Assembly: GCF_041435195.1 (NCBI RefSeq)
Contig: NZ_CP108108.1
Location: 1 to 49,574 of the forward strand
Direction: 5' to 3'
Source of the DNA: Streptomyces sp. NBC_00224
Lineage (GTDB): Bacteria > Actinomycetota > Actinomycetes > Streptomycetales > Streptomycetaceae
DNA: 49,574 nt
Positions 1 through 9,103 of the stretch are shown here, in pieces. The position numbers and the translations under genes were made by a program. The notes beneath the pieces are model-generated. The model saw nothing but the letters and a program-made list of their open reading frames with translations. It did no database searches and was not told the origin of the DNA. Within the stretch, counting starts at the first letter, position 1. The number at the start of each line of letters is the position of its first letter.

Positions 1-1162
1 ACCGAACATGGAGCCGCCGTAGCCGACGAGGGGGCTGTGGTCCCCGCGCAGGCGGGGGTGAACCATCGTCCACCCGCGCATCCTGAACTACCAGAGCGTG
101 GTCCCCGCGCAGGCGGGGGTGAACCGGCCGGACTCAAGGGCACCCGCTGCTACCACCAGTGGTCCCCGCGCAGGCGGGGGTGAACCGCGTACGCCGAAGA
201 TGAAGAGCTTCAGCTGCACGTGGTCCCCGCGCAGGCGGGGGTGAACCGACTCCGTGGCATTGCGATCCGTGCGAGCAGGCGTGGTCCCGCGCAGGCGGGG
301 GTGAACCGTTCCGCGCCAGCGCCATCAGACCCATGTGCGAGTGGTCCCCGCGCAGGCGGGGGTGAACCGACCGCCGGGTTCGTCCTCACCGAGGACGGGG
401 GGTGGTCCCCGCGCAGGCGGGGGTGAACCGTCGATGGATGAGGTCACTGCGCTGCGCGACGTGTGGTCCCCGCGCAGGCGGGGGTGAACCGCCCTGGACC
501 TGAGTGCCGGCGCCTCGGTCATGGTGGTCCCCGCGCAGGCGGGGGTGAACCGCAGTACGGAACCCCGGAGGCGACCTCATGACCGTGGTCCCCGCGCAGG
601 CGGGGGTGAACCGAGATCGACCGGATCTCCGCCAATCCCGGGCGCGTGGTCCCCGCGCAGGCGGGGGTGAACCGGCGGCAGTTGGAGTGATCGACATGCC
701 GAAGGGGTGGTCCCCGCGCAGGCGGGGGTGAACCGGACAGTTCCGTCAACGGCACTGCAACGGCACTGTGGTCCCCGCGCAGGCGGGGGTGAACCGGCCG
801 CGACGGTCCTCGTGGCCGTGGCTTCCGGGTGGTCCCCGCGCAGGCGGGGGTGAACCGCGGATATCCACGGATTCCTGTCCTACGTCCTGGTGGTCCCCGC
901 GCAGGCGGGGGTGAACCGCGTCCTGTGGGTGTTGGAGTACGGCCGCGCCCGTGGTCCCCGCGCAGGCGGGGGTGAACCGAACGCGATCAGCGCGGTCGCG
1001 GGCGCGGTGCTGTGGTCCCCGCGCAGGCGGGGGTGAACCGAACCGGATCGACCCCCGGGTCTACACGGCTCACCGCTCCCCGCGCAGGCGGGGGTGAAGC
1101 GGCCACATGGACGCTGCCCTGCACCACAACCCCCTGGTCCCCGCGCAGGCGGGGGTGAAGGG
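1..1162 (+). CRISPR. Type I-E CRISPR array 1 (19 repeats in window, continues to the left)
   Basis: Nineteen copies of a 29-nt repeat start at 37, 98, 159, 220, 281, 341 and then every 61 nt to 1134, separated by 32-nt spacers. The repeat begins GTGGTCCCCGCGCAGG and ends GGGGGTGAACCG, the actinobacterial type I-E form. Bases 1-4 (ACCG) are the end of a further repeat, so the array and its leader lie partly outside the window. The copy at 281 has lost one C. The last two copies (1073, 1134) have altered ends, which marks the right side as the old trailer end and puts the leader on the left. Spacers are all different; their targets cannot be named without a search. Confidence 0.98.
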
Positions 1163-1753
1163 GGAAGCGTACTGGTTGGTGGCGGGGGCGTGGGCGTGAG
1201 GTTCTTGGGCTTGAACGGTCGGAGTATGCGCGTCAGTTGGTTTTTTCCATGTCTTGCAGCCGTTGGTGCGGAAGGCTTTGTTGGTGGCTGCGATGGTGAC
1301 GGTCTCGGCTCCTTTGGATGCGTCGGCGCTGATCACGTCTTTGCCCTCGCCGCTGGTCTTGTTCAGTCGGGCCCAGGTGTAGTAGGTGATGGGGTCGCCC
1401 TGGGGGCCCTCGCTGTGGTAGGTGCCGGGCCGGATGTCCCGCCCGATGAGGGAAATGCCGTCACCCGGGATCTGCCCGGCCTTCGCGTGGCCTGTGTCCT
1501 CGGAGCGTGGCGGAGCTGCCGTCGGCGGCAGCGCGGCGGTCTCGGTGCGCGTGGCTGTCACCGTGGGGGAGGCGCCCCCGTCGGAGGAGGAGTGCCCGAC
1601 CGAGCCGGCCAACGCTCCGATCAGCAGCCCCACCGCGGCCGCTGCTGTATGCGTCAGCCACGGCCGGATCCGCCTGCTCCTCGGCTGCCCGTCCTCGCCG
1701 TCGGGCCGCTGTATCGGTCCATGCGGAGGCCCTCCAGGCACTCGCCACTCCAT
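1070..1753 (-). CDS. Putative membrane-anchored secreted protein running into CRISPR array 1
   Basis: A 227-aa frame on the minus strand. A short charged N-terminus is followed by one hydrophobic segment (about residues 33-50, AAAAVGLLIGALAG), a Ser/Thr/Pro-rich linker and a small domain containing IRPGTYHSEG and TNGCKTWKK. That layout is common in exported Streptomyces proteins of unknown function, which usually end soon after the C-K-W motif. Here the frame continues and its last 25-30 residues (FTPACAGT, HPRLRGER) are translated from the two degenerate CRISPR repeats in reverse, so the natural C-terminus is unclear. The start at 1753 (ATG with GTGGGG upstream) is a best guess; the upstream extension looks non-coding. 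No operon partner. Confidence 0.55.
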   Translation of the reverse strand: MEWRVPGGPPHGPIQRPDGEDGQPRSRRIRPWLTHTAAAAVGLLIGALAGSVGHSSSDGGASPTVTATRTETAALPPTAAPPRSEDTGHAKAGQIPGDGISLIGRDIRPGTYHSEGPQGDPITYYTWARLNKTSGEGKDVISADASKGAETVTIAATNKAFRTNGCKTWKKPTDAHTPTVQAQEPHAHAPATNQYASPFTPACAGTRGLWCRAASMWPLHPRLRGER

Positions 1754-2598
1754 CCCCACAGACTGAACCCGCCACCCCGCCCGCGCACGCCAACCCGCCG
1801 CAGCGCCACTACTGCTGGGTTCCTGTGAGGCAGGAAACAGCCATCCGGCGCAGCGAGGAGACGCGGGTGCGGTGACCAACATCCCGTCACAGGCTGGTGT
1901 TGAGACTGTCGAGGGGAGCAGGTATCGGTTCGGAGCCGAAAGCCTCTGCCAGGGGCAGCGCCGACACTGGCGTGAAGTCGGGGGACGGCGGGGTGCAGCA
2001 TGGCTGGTGCCTGCGCGGTGAGAAGGATTTCCAGGCCACGCTCTGCATCGCGTCCGGCGGAGCTCCCGCGCCGGCTGGCCGTACGGTGTCTTCGGTACCC
2101 GCTCGGCAACGCTCCCCGGCACGGGTAGCCGTATGGACTTTTTGGCAGGTGATCCTGGCCCCCGCTGGGCCGTTCAACCGCGGGTCTTCGCCGTCGACCC
2201 TGAGGCCGGCGGGGGCTCTTCGGCGGCATGGCGGGCCCCCGGCTGCGGCAGTACCGGAGCCGGGAGATGTGCATCTTGTATTTCGTTACCGTGGTGTGCA
2301 CCGGGGGCGTCGTCTACAGCGAGGTCTGGTCCTCACCGTTGAAGCGTTGGTCGCGGCAGCCATCTCGCATCGATCCCGTGATCTTTTGCGCACTCTCCTG
2401 CAATACCGCCCCACTGTGAGGCACGTGCGAGCAGCTTGGTCGGGCTTGGCCCGTACGGCTGGTGGGGAGGTGTCGAGTGCTGGCGGTGCTGAGCGCCGTT
2501 GGAGCGGAGGCTGTTGGCGATGTTCTGACGTCAGCGGTGATGGGTGAGATGGTGGGAGCCGTGGAGTGAGGGGGGAGATGTTCGATCCGGGACTTGCT
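1754..2598. other. Intergenic stretch without a convincing gene
   Basis: About 0.85 kb between the secreted-protein gene and the leader of array 2. Long frames exist on both strands (for example 1897-2547 plus and 1654-2301 minus), but their translations are Arg/Pro/Ala-rich without domain pattern, as expected from GC-rich noncoding DNA. Nothing recognisable is seen. Confidence 0.6.
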
Positions 2599-2643
2599 GG
2601 CCAAGAAACGGCAAAGCGGTCTTGATGTAGCAGCTCAGGAAGC
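2599..2643 (+). promoter_or_regulatory. CRISPR leader of array 2
   Basis: The 45 nt before the first repeat contain CCAAGAAACGGCAAAG and, directly at the repeat, GCTCAGGAAGC. The leaders of arrays 3 and 4 share the same layout (CAAGAA, 3 nt, GCAAA, then a CAGGTC-G-AAG-type block touching the repeat). Conservation over independent arrays suggests integration-guiding and promoter function. Confidence 0.75.
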
Positions 2644-3159
2644 CTGATCCCCGCGCAGGCGGGGGTGAACCGGGCGAGTCGCCCGGGACCGCGCGGCGGA
2701 GGAGCTGATCCCCGCGCAGGCGGGGGTGAACCGGGGATCATCGCAGGCGCGCAGGCCTCGGGCGCCTGATCCCCGCGCAGGCGGGGGTGAACCAGGGCGA
2801 TGATGTGCATCTACGGCGGCGCGGGCCTGATCCCCGCGCAGGCGGGGGTGAACCGCAGGTCTGACATGTCCTACACGGGCACGTGGACTGATCCCCGCGC
2901 AGGCGGGGGTGAACCGACCGCCGAGCGCGCCCGCAACCTCTACCTCCTCTGATCCCCGCGCAGGCGGGGGTGAACCGGCCGGCGGGACCGCGGCGGACTG
3001 GCGAGCCCTCTGATCCCCGCGCAGGCGGGGGTGAACCGCCCAGGAAATCCACGGAATTGGTGACCAGGACCTGATCCCCGCGCAGGCGGGGTGAACCGAA
3101 CGTGGCAGAGCAGGCGTTGTGGACGCGGTGCTGATCCCGGGCGCCTGGGCTGTGCTGTT
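2644..3159 (+). CRISPR. Type I-E CRISPR array 2 (8 repeats plus a degenerate terminal one)
   Basis: Repeats of 29 nt beginning CTGATCCCCGCGCAGG start at 2644, 2705, 2766, 2827, 2888, 2949, 3010 and 3071, with 32-nt spacers. The copy at 3071 has lost one G. At 3131, in register, a badly decayed copy (CTGATCCCGGGCGCCTGGG) marks the trailer end. The first four bases differ from array 1 (CTGA instead of GTGG), so each array has its own repeat 5' variant. The leader is at 2599-2643, giving the same orientation as the cas genes. Confidence 0.97.
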
Positions 3160-3320
3160 GAGCTCACATTCGCCGGCACCCTCGCGCCCCTTTTGCCTCT
3201 CTACAGGTATCCGCCGTTGGTGAGCGGTCGGCTGGGCTCGCGAGACTTCCTGTCTAAAATGCTGGAGCCTCGGTGCAGTTCGTCAGTGAGTGAGGAGATT
3301 CCAGTGGTCCCTAGTGGCAC

Positions 3321-3367
3321 GCGTCAAGAACTTGCAAAGGGTCTTTAGCCTCGCAGGTCAGGAAGCC
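3321..3367 (+). promoter_or_regulatory. CRISPR leader of array 3
   Basis: The sequence contains GTCAAGAACTTGCAAAGG, then GCAGGTCAGGAAGCC immediately before the first repeat. These blocks match the leaders at 2599-2643 and 14079-14124. The 160 nt further left (3160-3320) carry no gene and probably belong to the leader or promoter region. Confidence 0.75.
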
Positions 3368-3886
3368 CCGCTCCCCGCGCAGGCGGGGGTGAACCGGTGA
3401 TCCTGTGACCGGCCGCGAGTACGCACGCCCCGCTCCCCGCGCAGGCGGGGGTGAACCGCCGCACTGGGCGAAAAGCCTGCCCCAGGAGGGCCGCTCCCCG
3501 CGCAGGCGGGGGTGAACCGGGCCTGTACATGGTCGAGTCGGCCGGGTACCAGTGGTCCCCGCGCAGGCGGGGGTGAACCGGATCCGCTTTATCGTCCGAA
3601 TCCCACGTCGTAGTGGTCCCCGCGCAGGCGGGGGGTGAACCGACGAACCCGCGGTTCAACGCGCCGAAGAACTTCCGCTCCCCGTGCAGGCGGGGGTGAA
3701 CCGAACGCGACCGCGTCGGCGCCGGCCGACCACATCCGCTCCCCGCGCAGGCGGGGGTGAACCGGCGGCTTTAGCGTCATGGCGGCCCACTTTCCCCCGC
3801 TCCCCGCGCAGGCGGGGGTGAACCGGGCGTTACGGACTGGACCAAGGTCGCCCAGGGCTGCTCCCCGCGCAGGTGGGGGTGAGCCG
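3368..3886 (+). CRISPR. Type I-E CRISPR array 3 (9 repeats, two repeat variants mixed)
   Basis: Repeats start at 3368, 3430, 3491, 3552, 3613, 3675, 3736, 3797 and 3858. Seven begin CCGCTCCCC or a close form, while the copies at 3552 and 3613 begin GTGGTCCCC like arrays 1 and 4. The copy at 3613 has an extra G (30 nt), the one at 3675 has a C-to-T change in the loop, and the last (3858) has two changes in its 3' half. Spacers are 32-33 nt. About 230 nt separate the array from cas3. Confidence 0.97.
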
Positions 3887-4114
3887 GGTCGGGCCAGGCG
3901 CGGGCGCTTTGGCGGTGTTGTGGTAACGGCAGGCGGTAGTGGTTCGGGGCGGGATTGCGGTGAGCGGCTGTGTGGGGGAAGCGGCCGGTGTTCTCGTCAA
4001 CATCCCTGGGGGCATGGCCTGTTGTGAGGCCGGGGGTCTGGCCTGGTGTGTTGTGGCGTTGTCAGTGGCGTGTGGTGGAGTACTGCCCTGCTGCTGGGCT
4101 CGGGTGGGGGAGTG

Positions 4115-7027
4115 ATGGTCGATACACGCTTATGGGGAAAGTCTGATGGGCTGCCCATGCCGTATCCGTTGGTAGGGCATCTGGTGGACACGGCGGTGGT
4201 GTGCGGGACGGTGTGGGATTCGGTGCTCTCGGCCGCCCAGCAGCGTCGCATCGCCGAGGCGCTGAAGCTCGGGCCGGAACAGGCCCGTGGCGTGGTGATG
4301 TTCTGGGCGGGTCTGCACGATCTGGGGAAGATCACGCCGGGTTTCCAGCGGCTCGCGGCTCGGACCAGGCCGGCTGCCTGCGGCTTCCTCGACGAGGCGG
4401 CGTATGCGAACGGCGTGCTGTCCGGGGGTGGTTCGGGGGCTGTGCGGCATGAGTACGCCACCCACCGCGCCTTGCCGCAGCTGCTGGCACGGCTGGGATA
4501 TCCGCAGTCGGGCGGGCGGCTCGCGCGGCTGCTGCTCGCGCAGGTGCCGCAGGTGCTGGGCGGGCATCACGGCCGTTACCCGCAGGGGATTGAGCTGCGT
4601 GATCTGCAGGACCCGCTGAGCGTGACACGGGAGCTGGGGGCTGGCGCGTGGGAGGGGCAGCGGTGGGAGCATGCGGCGGCGCTGCACGAGGTGCTGGGCC
4701 GGCCCGCGGTACCCGCCTGCGGGGCGTTGCCGGTGGAGGTGGCTGTGGTCATCGCCGGCATGGTGATCGTCTCGGACTGGATCGCCAGCCAGGAACATGT
4801 CATCCTCCGCCAGCAGAAGTGCCTTGCCGGCCGGGCGGATGTGGGATCCCGTGCATCACTGGCTGCCCATGCGCGCGCTCTGGTGGGCTCGGCGCCGGTC
4901 TTGTTGGAGGAAGCCGGCCTGGGGCGGGCGGCCCTGCGACGCGGCACCTTCGCTGAGCTGTTTCCGGAGATCGCGCGTCCGTACGGTTTGCAGAAGAGTG
5001 TGGAGGCCGGGCTGTCCGGGGCGATTGACGGCCCGGGGATTTTGCTGGTGACGGCGCCGACGGGGGAGGGGAAGACCGAGACGGCGTTTTATGCGGCGTC
5101 GTTGCTGAGCGCGGCGTGTGGAACGAGCGGGTTGTTTTTTGCCTTGCCCACGCAGGCCACGGCCAACCAGATGTACGGGCGCATGGCCGCTTTCGCGTCG
5201 GGCACCTTGCTGGAACCGGCGGCGTTGACCCTTCTGCACGGCGCTGCCGACTTGTATGAACCGTACGGCGATGCGGGCCAGGGCGGTAGCGAGCCGCGCG
5301 TGCTGTCCGAGCCCGAGGGGGCAGGCGGGGATGAGGGAGTCTCGGTCGAAGCCAGCCGGTGGCTGCGACGGCGGGGACGGGGCATCCTCGCGCCGCTGGC
5401 TGTCGCCACGATCGACCAGGCCCTGATGGCGGTGCTGCCGCTCAGGCGCAATGCCCTGCGCCACCTGGGGCTTTCGGGCAAGACGGTGGTCGTCGACGAG
5501 GCGCATGCCTTCGACGCCTATACGCACGCTTTGCTGCTGCGGTTGCTGGAGTGGCTGGGGGCGATGAGGGTGCCGGTGGTGCTGTTGTCGGCGACTCTCA
5601 CCGGCCAGACCGCGCGCGGACTGGTGCAGGCCTACCTGACGGGCGCGGATCCGCGCGCGGTACGACGCGAGGTGCCCAGCCCCGCCTATCCCGGCTGGCT
5701 GTTCGCTTCCCTCAGCGGGCGTGTCATCGAACCCGCGCAGCCGGTGCGCAGCGAGCGAGAGCGCGAGCTGCACGTCGACGTCCGGCACGTCACCCACACC
5801 TACGATCCGTCCCTCCAGGAGGGCCGGCTCGTTGCCCTCCTGGAGGTGATCGAGGGCGTGGTGGCCGGTGGCGGCTGTGTCGCGGTCATCTGTACGACGG
5901 TCGCCGAGGCGCAGCAGACCTATCAGGCGCTGCGTGCGCATTTTCGGACACGTTTCGGCGAGGGGTATGCAGGCTGGGACGACGCGTCGGTGGGGGACCG
6001 CTCGCTCGGCGACGCGCAGGCGGGCCCCCGGCTGCGGCTGCTGCACGCGCGCTTCCCCGCCGGGCGCCGCTCTGAGCTCACGGCAGAGGTGGAGGCGTGG
6101 TTCGGCCGCACGGACAAGCCGCACGTGCGCCGCCCCCAGGGTCCGCGCGGGGCGGTGCTGGTCGCCACCCAGATCATCGAGCAGTCACTCGACATTGATT
6201 TTGACTTGGTGGTGTGCGACCTGGCTCCCATGGCCATGCTGCTGCAGCGAGCGGGCCGCGTCTGGCGTCACCACGCTCCGCAGCCTTGGCGTCCGGCCTG
6301 GGCGCATCGTCCTCGTCTCGTGGTGCTGGCACCCGTCGCAGGCGATCGGAAACTGGCGGTGCCCAAGGCGTGGGGGGATGTCTATGATCCGTCCTTGCTG
6401 CAGCGCACGCTGGAACTCCTGGAGCAGCGCAAGGGGACTGCCGTGGCTGTTCCGGGCGATGTGCAAGAGCTCATCGACGCGGTGTACGCGGAGGAGTTCG
6501 CCTCCAGTTCCCCAGAGCAGCTGTTCGAGCGTGACTGGAAGCGCCTGGCCGACGGCATGGCCCGCAGGGCGCTGGCGGACATGGTCATGCTGCCCGCCCC
6601 GCACAAGGTCTCGTCGCTGCATACCCTGACCACCAGCAATGCCGACGAGGACCTGGTGCGTACGCGTCTTGGGGTGGAGTCCGTGCAGGTCCTGCCGGTG
6701 TTCGACGATGGGCAGGAGCGGTGGCTGGACCAGGAGTGCACCGTGGAGTTCCCCATCGCCGGGAGCGGCCCCAACGGCCGCTTCACCACGGGGGACGTGC
6801 GTACCCTGCTCGGCTACGTGGCGCCGCTGGCGCACGGACGCTGGCGTGCCGCATGCGGTCCGGAGCACGCACCGCCCGTCTCCTGGCGTGACGAGCCGCG
6901 CCTGGCCCGGCTCATCCTGCTTCCCCACCGCATGGAACCCGGTGGCACGCTGCTGGGGGCCAGGCTGGGGGGCGACGAGATCACTTGCCACCGCGACCTG
7001 GGGCTGGTCCTGCAGCGGGATGCGTAG
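4115..7027 (+). CDS. cas3: CRISPR-associated helicase/nuclease Cas3 (type I-E)
   Basis: About 970 aa. This is the single-strand nuclease and SF2 helicase recruited by Cascade to destroy target DNA. An N-terminal HD nuclease domain shows GLHDLGKITPGFQ (HD pair) with flanking HLVDTA and HEYATH histidines. The helicase follows with Walker A (TAPTGEGKTETAF), DEAH box (VVVDEAHAFDAY), LSATLTG, VATQIIEQSLDIDFD and the arginine motif QRAGRVWRH, then the C-terminal domain. The start ATG at 4115 (GTG at 4112 possible) has GGGTGGGGGAG upstream and precedes the conserved N-terminus; the open frame extends further upstream without similarity. It is separated from cse1 by 258 nt and so probably transcribed independently. 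No lesions seen. Confidence 0.97.
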   Translation: MVDTRLWGKSDGLPMPYPLVGHLVDTAVVCGTVWDSVLSAAQQRRIAEALKLGPEQARGVVMFWAGLHDLGKITPGFQRLAARTRPAACGFLDEAAYANGVLSGGGSGAVRHEYATHRALPQLLARLGYPQSGGRLARLLLAQVPQVLGGHHGRYPQGIELRDLQDPLSVTRELGAGAWEGQRWEHAAALHEVLGRPAVPACGALPVEVAVVIAGMVIVSDWIASQEHVILRQQKCLAGRADVGSRASLAAHARALVGSAPVLLEEAGLGRAALRRGTFAELFPEIARPYGLQKSVEAGLSGAIDGPGILLVTAPTGEGKTETAFYAASLLSAACGTSGLFFALPTQATANQMYGRMAAFASGTLLEPAALTLLHGAADLYEPYGDAGQGGSEPRVLSEPEGAGGDEGVSVEASRWLRRRGRGILAPLAVATIDQALMAVLPLRRNALRHLGLSGKTVVVDEAHAFDAYTHALLLRLLEWLGAMRVPVVLLSATLTGQTARGLVQAYLTGADPRAVRREVPSPAYPGWLFASLSGRVIEPAQPVRSERERELHVDVRHVTHTYDPSLQEGRLVALLEVIEGVVAGGGCVAVICTTVAEAQQTYQALRAHFRTRFGEGYAGWDDASVGDRSLGDAQAGPRLRLLHARFPAGRRSELTAEVEAWFGRTDKPHVRRPQGPRGAVLVATQIIEQSLDIDFDLVVCDLAPMAMLLQRAGRVWRHHAPQPWRPAWAHRPRLVVLAPVAGDRKLAVPKAWGDVYDPSLLQRTLELLEQRKGTAVAVPGDVQELIDAVYAEEFASSSPEQLFERDWKRLADGMARRALADMVMLPAPHKVSSLHTLTTSNADEDLVRTRLGVESVQVLPVFDDGQERWLDQECTVEFPIAGSGPNGRFTTGDVRTLLGYVAPLAHGRWRAACGPEHAPPVSWRDEPRLARLILLPHRMEPGGTLLGARLGGDEITCHRDLGLVLQRDA

Positions 7028-7053
7028 CCCGTGGAGCGGCGGCAGGAGCTGGT

Positions 7054-7099
7054 CAGCGCAACCTGTCACCTTCGGTGCAGCGCAACCTGTCACCTTCGG
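7054..7099 (+). repeat. Tandem 24-bp repeat in the cas3-cse1 gap
   Basis: Two identical 22-nt blocks (7054-7075 and 7078-7099) contain GCAACCTGTCACCTTCGG, with period 24. They sit just after the cas3 stop and before the Cascade operon. The core AACCTGTCACC resembles the right end of the IS3-family element (17554-17565), so it could be either a regulator site or a transposon-end relic. Confidence 0.7.
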
Positions 7100-7165
7100 G
7101 AAAACGCGGCACGATCAAGGGAGTTGGGCATAGCGTCGGGACGTACTCCGGAGGCAGCCCGCCTG

Positions 7166-7184
7166 CCTGGCAAGCCATGCCAGG
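7166..7184. promoter_or_regulatory. Hairpin upstream of cse1
   Basis: A perfect inverted repeat CCTGGCA-5 nt-TGCCAGG about 100 nt before the cse1 start and 140 nt after the cas3 stop. There is no T-run, so it could be an operator for a dimeric regulator or a weak terminator of cas3. Confidence 0.4.
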
Positions 7185-7200
7185 TGGGCGGGGCTGCTCG

Positions 7201-7220
7201 ACCCCCGCCTGCGCGGGGAC
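7201..7220 (-). repeat. Solo inverted CRISPR repeat core upstream of cse1
   Basis: Twenty consecutive bases are the exact reverse complement of the central CRISPR repeat (on the minus strand GTCCCCGCGCAGGCGGGGGT). The outer repeat bases are lost and no second copy is present at 61-nt spacing. It lies in the probable 5' untranslated region of the Cascade operon, 66 nt before the cse1 ATG. Confidence 0.85.
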
Positions 7221-7285
7221 GGGCTGAGTAGGAACTTCCCAGCTCACCCGGTCACTGGTTCACCTCCGCCGAACGCTGCGGAGAG

Positions 7286-9013
7286 ATGACCTCAGGGTAC
7301 GACGGTCCCCGCCCGCTCTCGCGGACTCCGGAGGATCCGCGCGCCGGCCTGAACGTTCCGCATTCCCGTTTCATGATCGAGGTGTTGGCTCGTATGCCTC
7401 CCGATGACGGTGTCCCAGATCCCTTCCCCCTGGCCTTACGGCCGTGGGCGCCGGTGTTCGCCGGAGAGTCCACCCGGCGCGTCGGCCTGCTCGAACTCTT
7501 CCTTGACGCACACCGGTTCGACGGCCTTGCGGTGGCGATTCCTCCCGCAGCATCGGGCCTGATGCGCATGCTGTGCGCGATGGCCGCACGGATCACGGGC
7601 CTGCACGAGGCAACCGACAGCAGCGATTGGCTCGATCGCCGCTATGCCCTGCTGGAGGACTCCTGCGGCTTCGAACCCGACGCGGTCAAGCGCTACTTCG
7701 ACACCCATGCTGTCGGCCTGCGTCTTTTTGATCCGCAGCGTCCCTTCCTCCAGGATCCCCGGCTAGACCAGGAGTGCTCTACCTCCTCGGGGGTGAACAA
7801 GCTGGTACTTGCCCGTCCGGCGGGCAACAACCAAGTGTTCTTCGGGCACTTCACCGACGCTGACCAGGTCGCGCTCGCCCCGGGTGAGGCGGTGCTGCAT
7901 CTGATCGCCCAGTTGTATTACGGGCCGTCGGGGCAGTGCACACCGCGCACTGTCGACGGGCAGCGCTACGGCAACACCATGGCGGGGCCGCTGCGGCGGG
8001 TCCTGTCGTGCCATCCCCTGGGCCGGTCCCTGTTCGAGACCCTGGTGCTGGGTATTCCCGAACCCGGCACCTGGCCCCAGGCCGAGGGCGGGATGGTGGA
8101 TGGCTGCCCTTGGGAGCGGGAGGTGCCTCCCGACCCCTTGGCCCCGCCCGAGTCGGCGGCGGGCCTGTTGTCCCTGCTGACCGAGCAGTACCAGCACGCG
8201 GTCCTGCTCCAGCCGTCCGAGGACGGACAGGGCGTGGTCGACGCCACCATCACCTGGGGCCTGCGGCACAACCGGCCCGCACACCGTGACCCCTACCTGA
8301 TCTGGGACGAACGCAAGGACGGGCAGATCTATCCCCGCGACGCGGCGGCAGAGCGGGCCTTGTGGCGTGACCTCGACGCACTGGTGCTGCTGCGCCGCGG
8401 GGATAGCGGCCGAAGGCCACTGATCTTCGACGGGTTGGGCGGCGACCAGCTGCCACCTGCCGTGTTCCGGGAGCTGCGCGTGGTGGCCTACGGCTTCGAC
8501 CAGGACGGTCAGACACGGGACCGGACCTACTTCAGCGCCACGACCCCCCGCCTGTTCGCTCTGCTGAACACCAGCGACAGCGACACGGACACGGCGTTGG
8601 CACACGGGGCCAAACAGGCGCGCGAAGCAGCCGAGAAAGCAGCCTGGCATCTGTCGACGGCGCTGCGCAGCGCGTGGCGCACCTACACCACCCCCTTCAC
8701 CCAGGAGCACCCCACCCAGCAGGTGATGACCTCCGCCCAGCCCGCAACGGGCGGCGGAGCTAAGAAAACCAAGAGCACGGGGCCGTGGCCGGACCGGGCG
8801 CTGGCCGCATACTGGCCGGCCGCCGAGGAACTCTTCTGGAACCTGATGGAGGGCGCAGACTTCACCGCCGTCGTCCGCTTGTTCGGTGAGATCGCCCTGC
8901 ACGTGTATGACGACACCACCGCCTCGGTGGCAGCGCAGCCGCGCGGCGCCCGAGCGCGTGAGTCGGCGCGAGGCCTGGTACGCACGCTGCTGGACCACGG
9001 CCGTGACCGATGA
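7286..9013 (+). CDS. cse1: Cascade large subunit Cse1 (Cas8e)
   Basis: 575 aa. Cas8e recognises the PAM, helps melt the target and recruits Cas3. The N-terminal region contains the family pattern LRPWAPVFAGES...VGLLELFLDAHRFDGL, and later LFDPQRPFLQDP and the L-loop-type region around STSSGVNKLVLARPAGNNQ. A helical C-terminal part (about 440-575) matches the four-helix-bundle end of the family. The ATG at 7286 has CGGAGAG just upstream. It is the first gene of the Cascade operon, followed after 90 nt by cse2. Length is in the normal 500-580 range and no damage is visible. Confidence 0.93.
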   Translation: MTSGYDGPRPLSRTPEDPRAGLNVPHSRFMIEVLARMPPDDGVPDPFPLALRPWAPVFAGESTRRVGLLELFLDAHRFDGLAVAIPPAASGLMRMLCAMAARITGLHEATDSSDWLDRRYALLEDSCGFEPDAVKRYFDTHAVGLRLFDPQRPFLQDPRLDQECSTSSGVNKLVLARPAGNNQVFFGHFTDADQVALAPGEAVLHLIAQLYYGPSGQCTPRTVDGQRYGNTMAGPLRRVLSCHPLGRSLFETLVLGIPEPGTWPQAEGGMVDGCPWEREVPPDPLAPPESAAGLLSLLTEQYQHAVLLQPSEDGQGVVDATITWGLRHNRPAHRDPYLIWDERKDGQIYPRDAAAERALWRDLDALVLLRRGDSGRRPLIFDGLGGDQLPPAVFRELRVVAYGFDQDGQTRDRTYFSATTPRLFALLNTSDSDTDTALAHGAKQAREAAEKAAWHLSTALRSAWRTYTTPFTQEHPTQQVMTSAQPATGGGAKKTKSTGPWPDRALAAYWPAAEELFWNLMEGADFTAVVRLFGEIALHVYDDTTASVAAQPRGARARESARGLVRTLLDHGRDR

Positions 9014-9103
9014 TCCCGACTGCCATGCAGTGCGGCATGGACGTGGGCCCTCTCGGGCCACCGCATGCCCTGTTGTGGACACTGAACAGTTAAGGACTCG
9101 CCG

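Noticed and set aside
134..755. Minus-strand frames rich in GSPPPARG, FTPACAGTT and VHPRLRGDH across array 1 (similar ones at 2738-3179, 3345-3780, 14159-14511)
   Set aside because: These are CRISPR repeats translated in reverse; the three peptides are the three frames of the same repeat, not proteins.
1897..2547. 216-codon plus-strand frame between arrays 1 and 2
   Set aside because: Arg/Ala/Gly-rich without domain pattern, no ribosome site, and its 3' part leads into the leader of array 2.
4856..6124. Long minus-strand frame inside cas3 (also 6185-7093)
   Set aside because: Antisense to an intact Cas3 with all motifs; a consequence of high GC.
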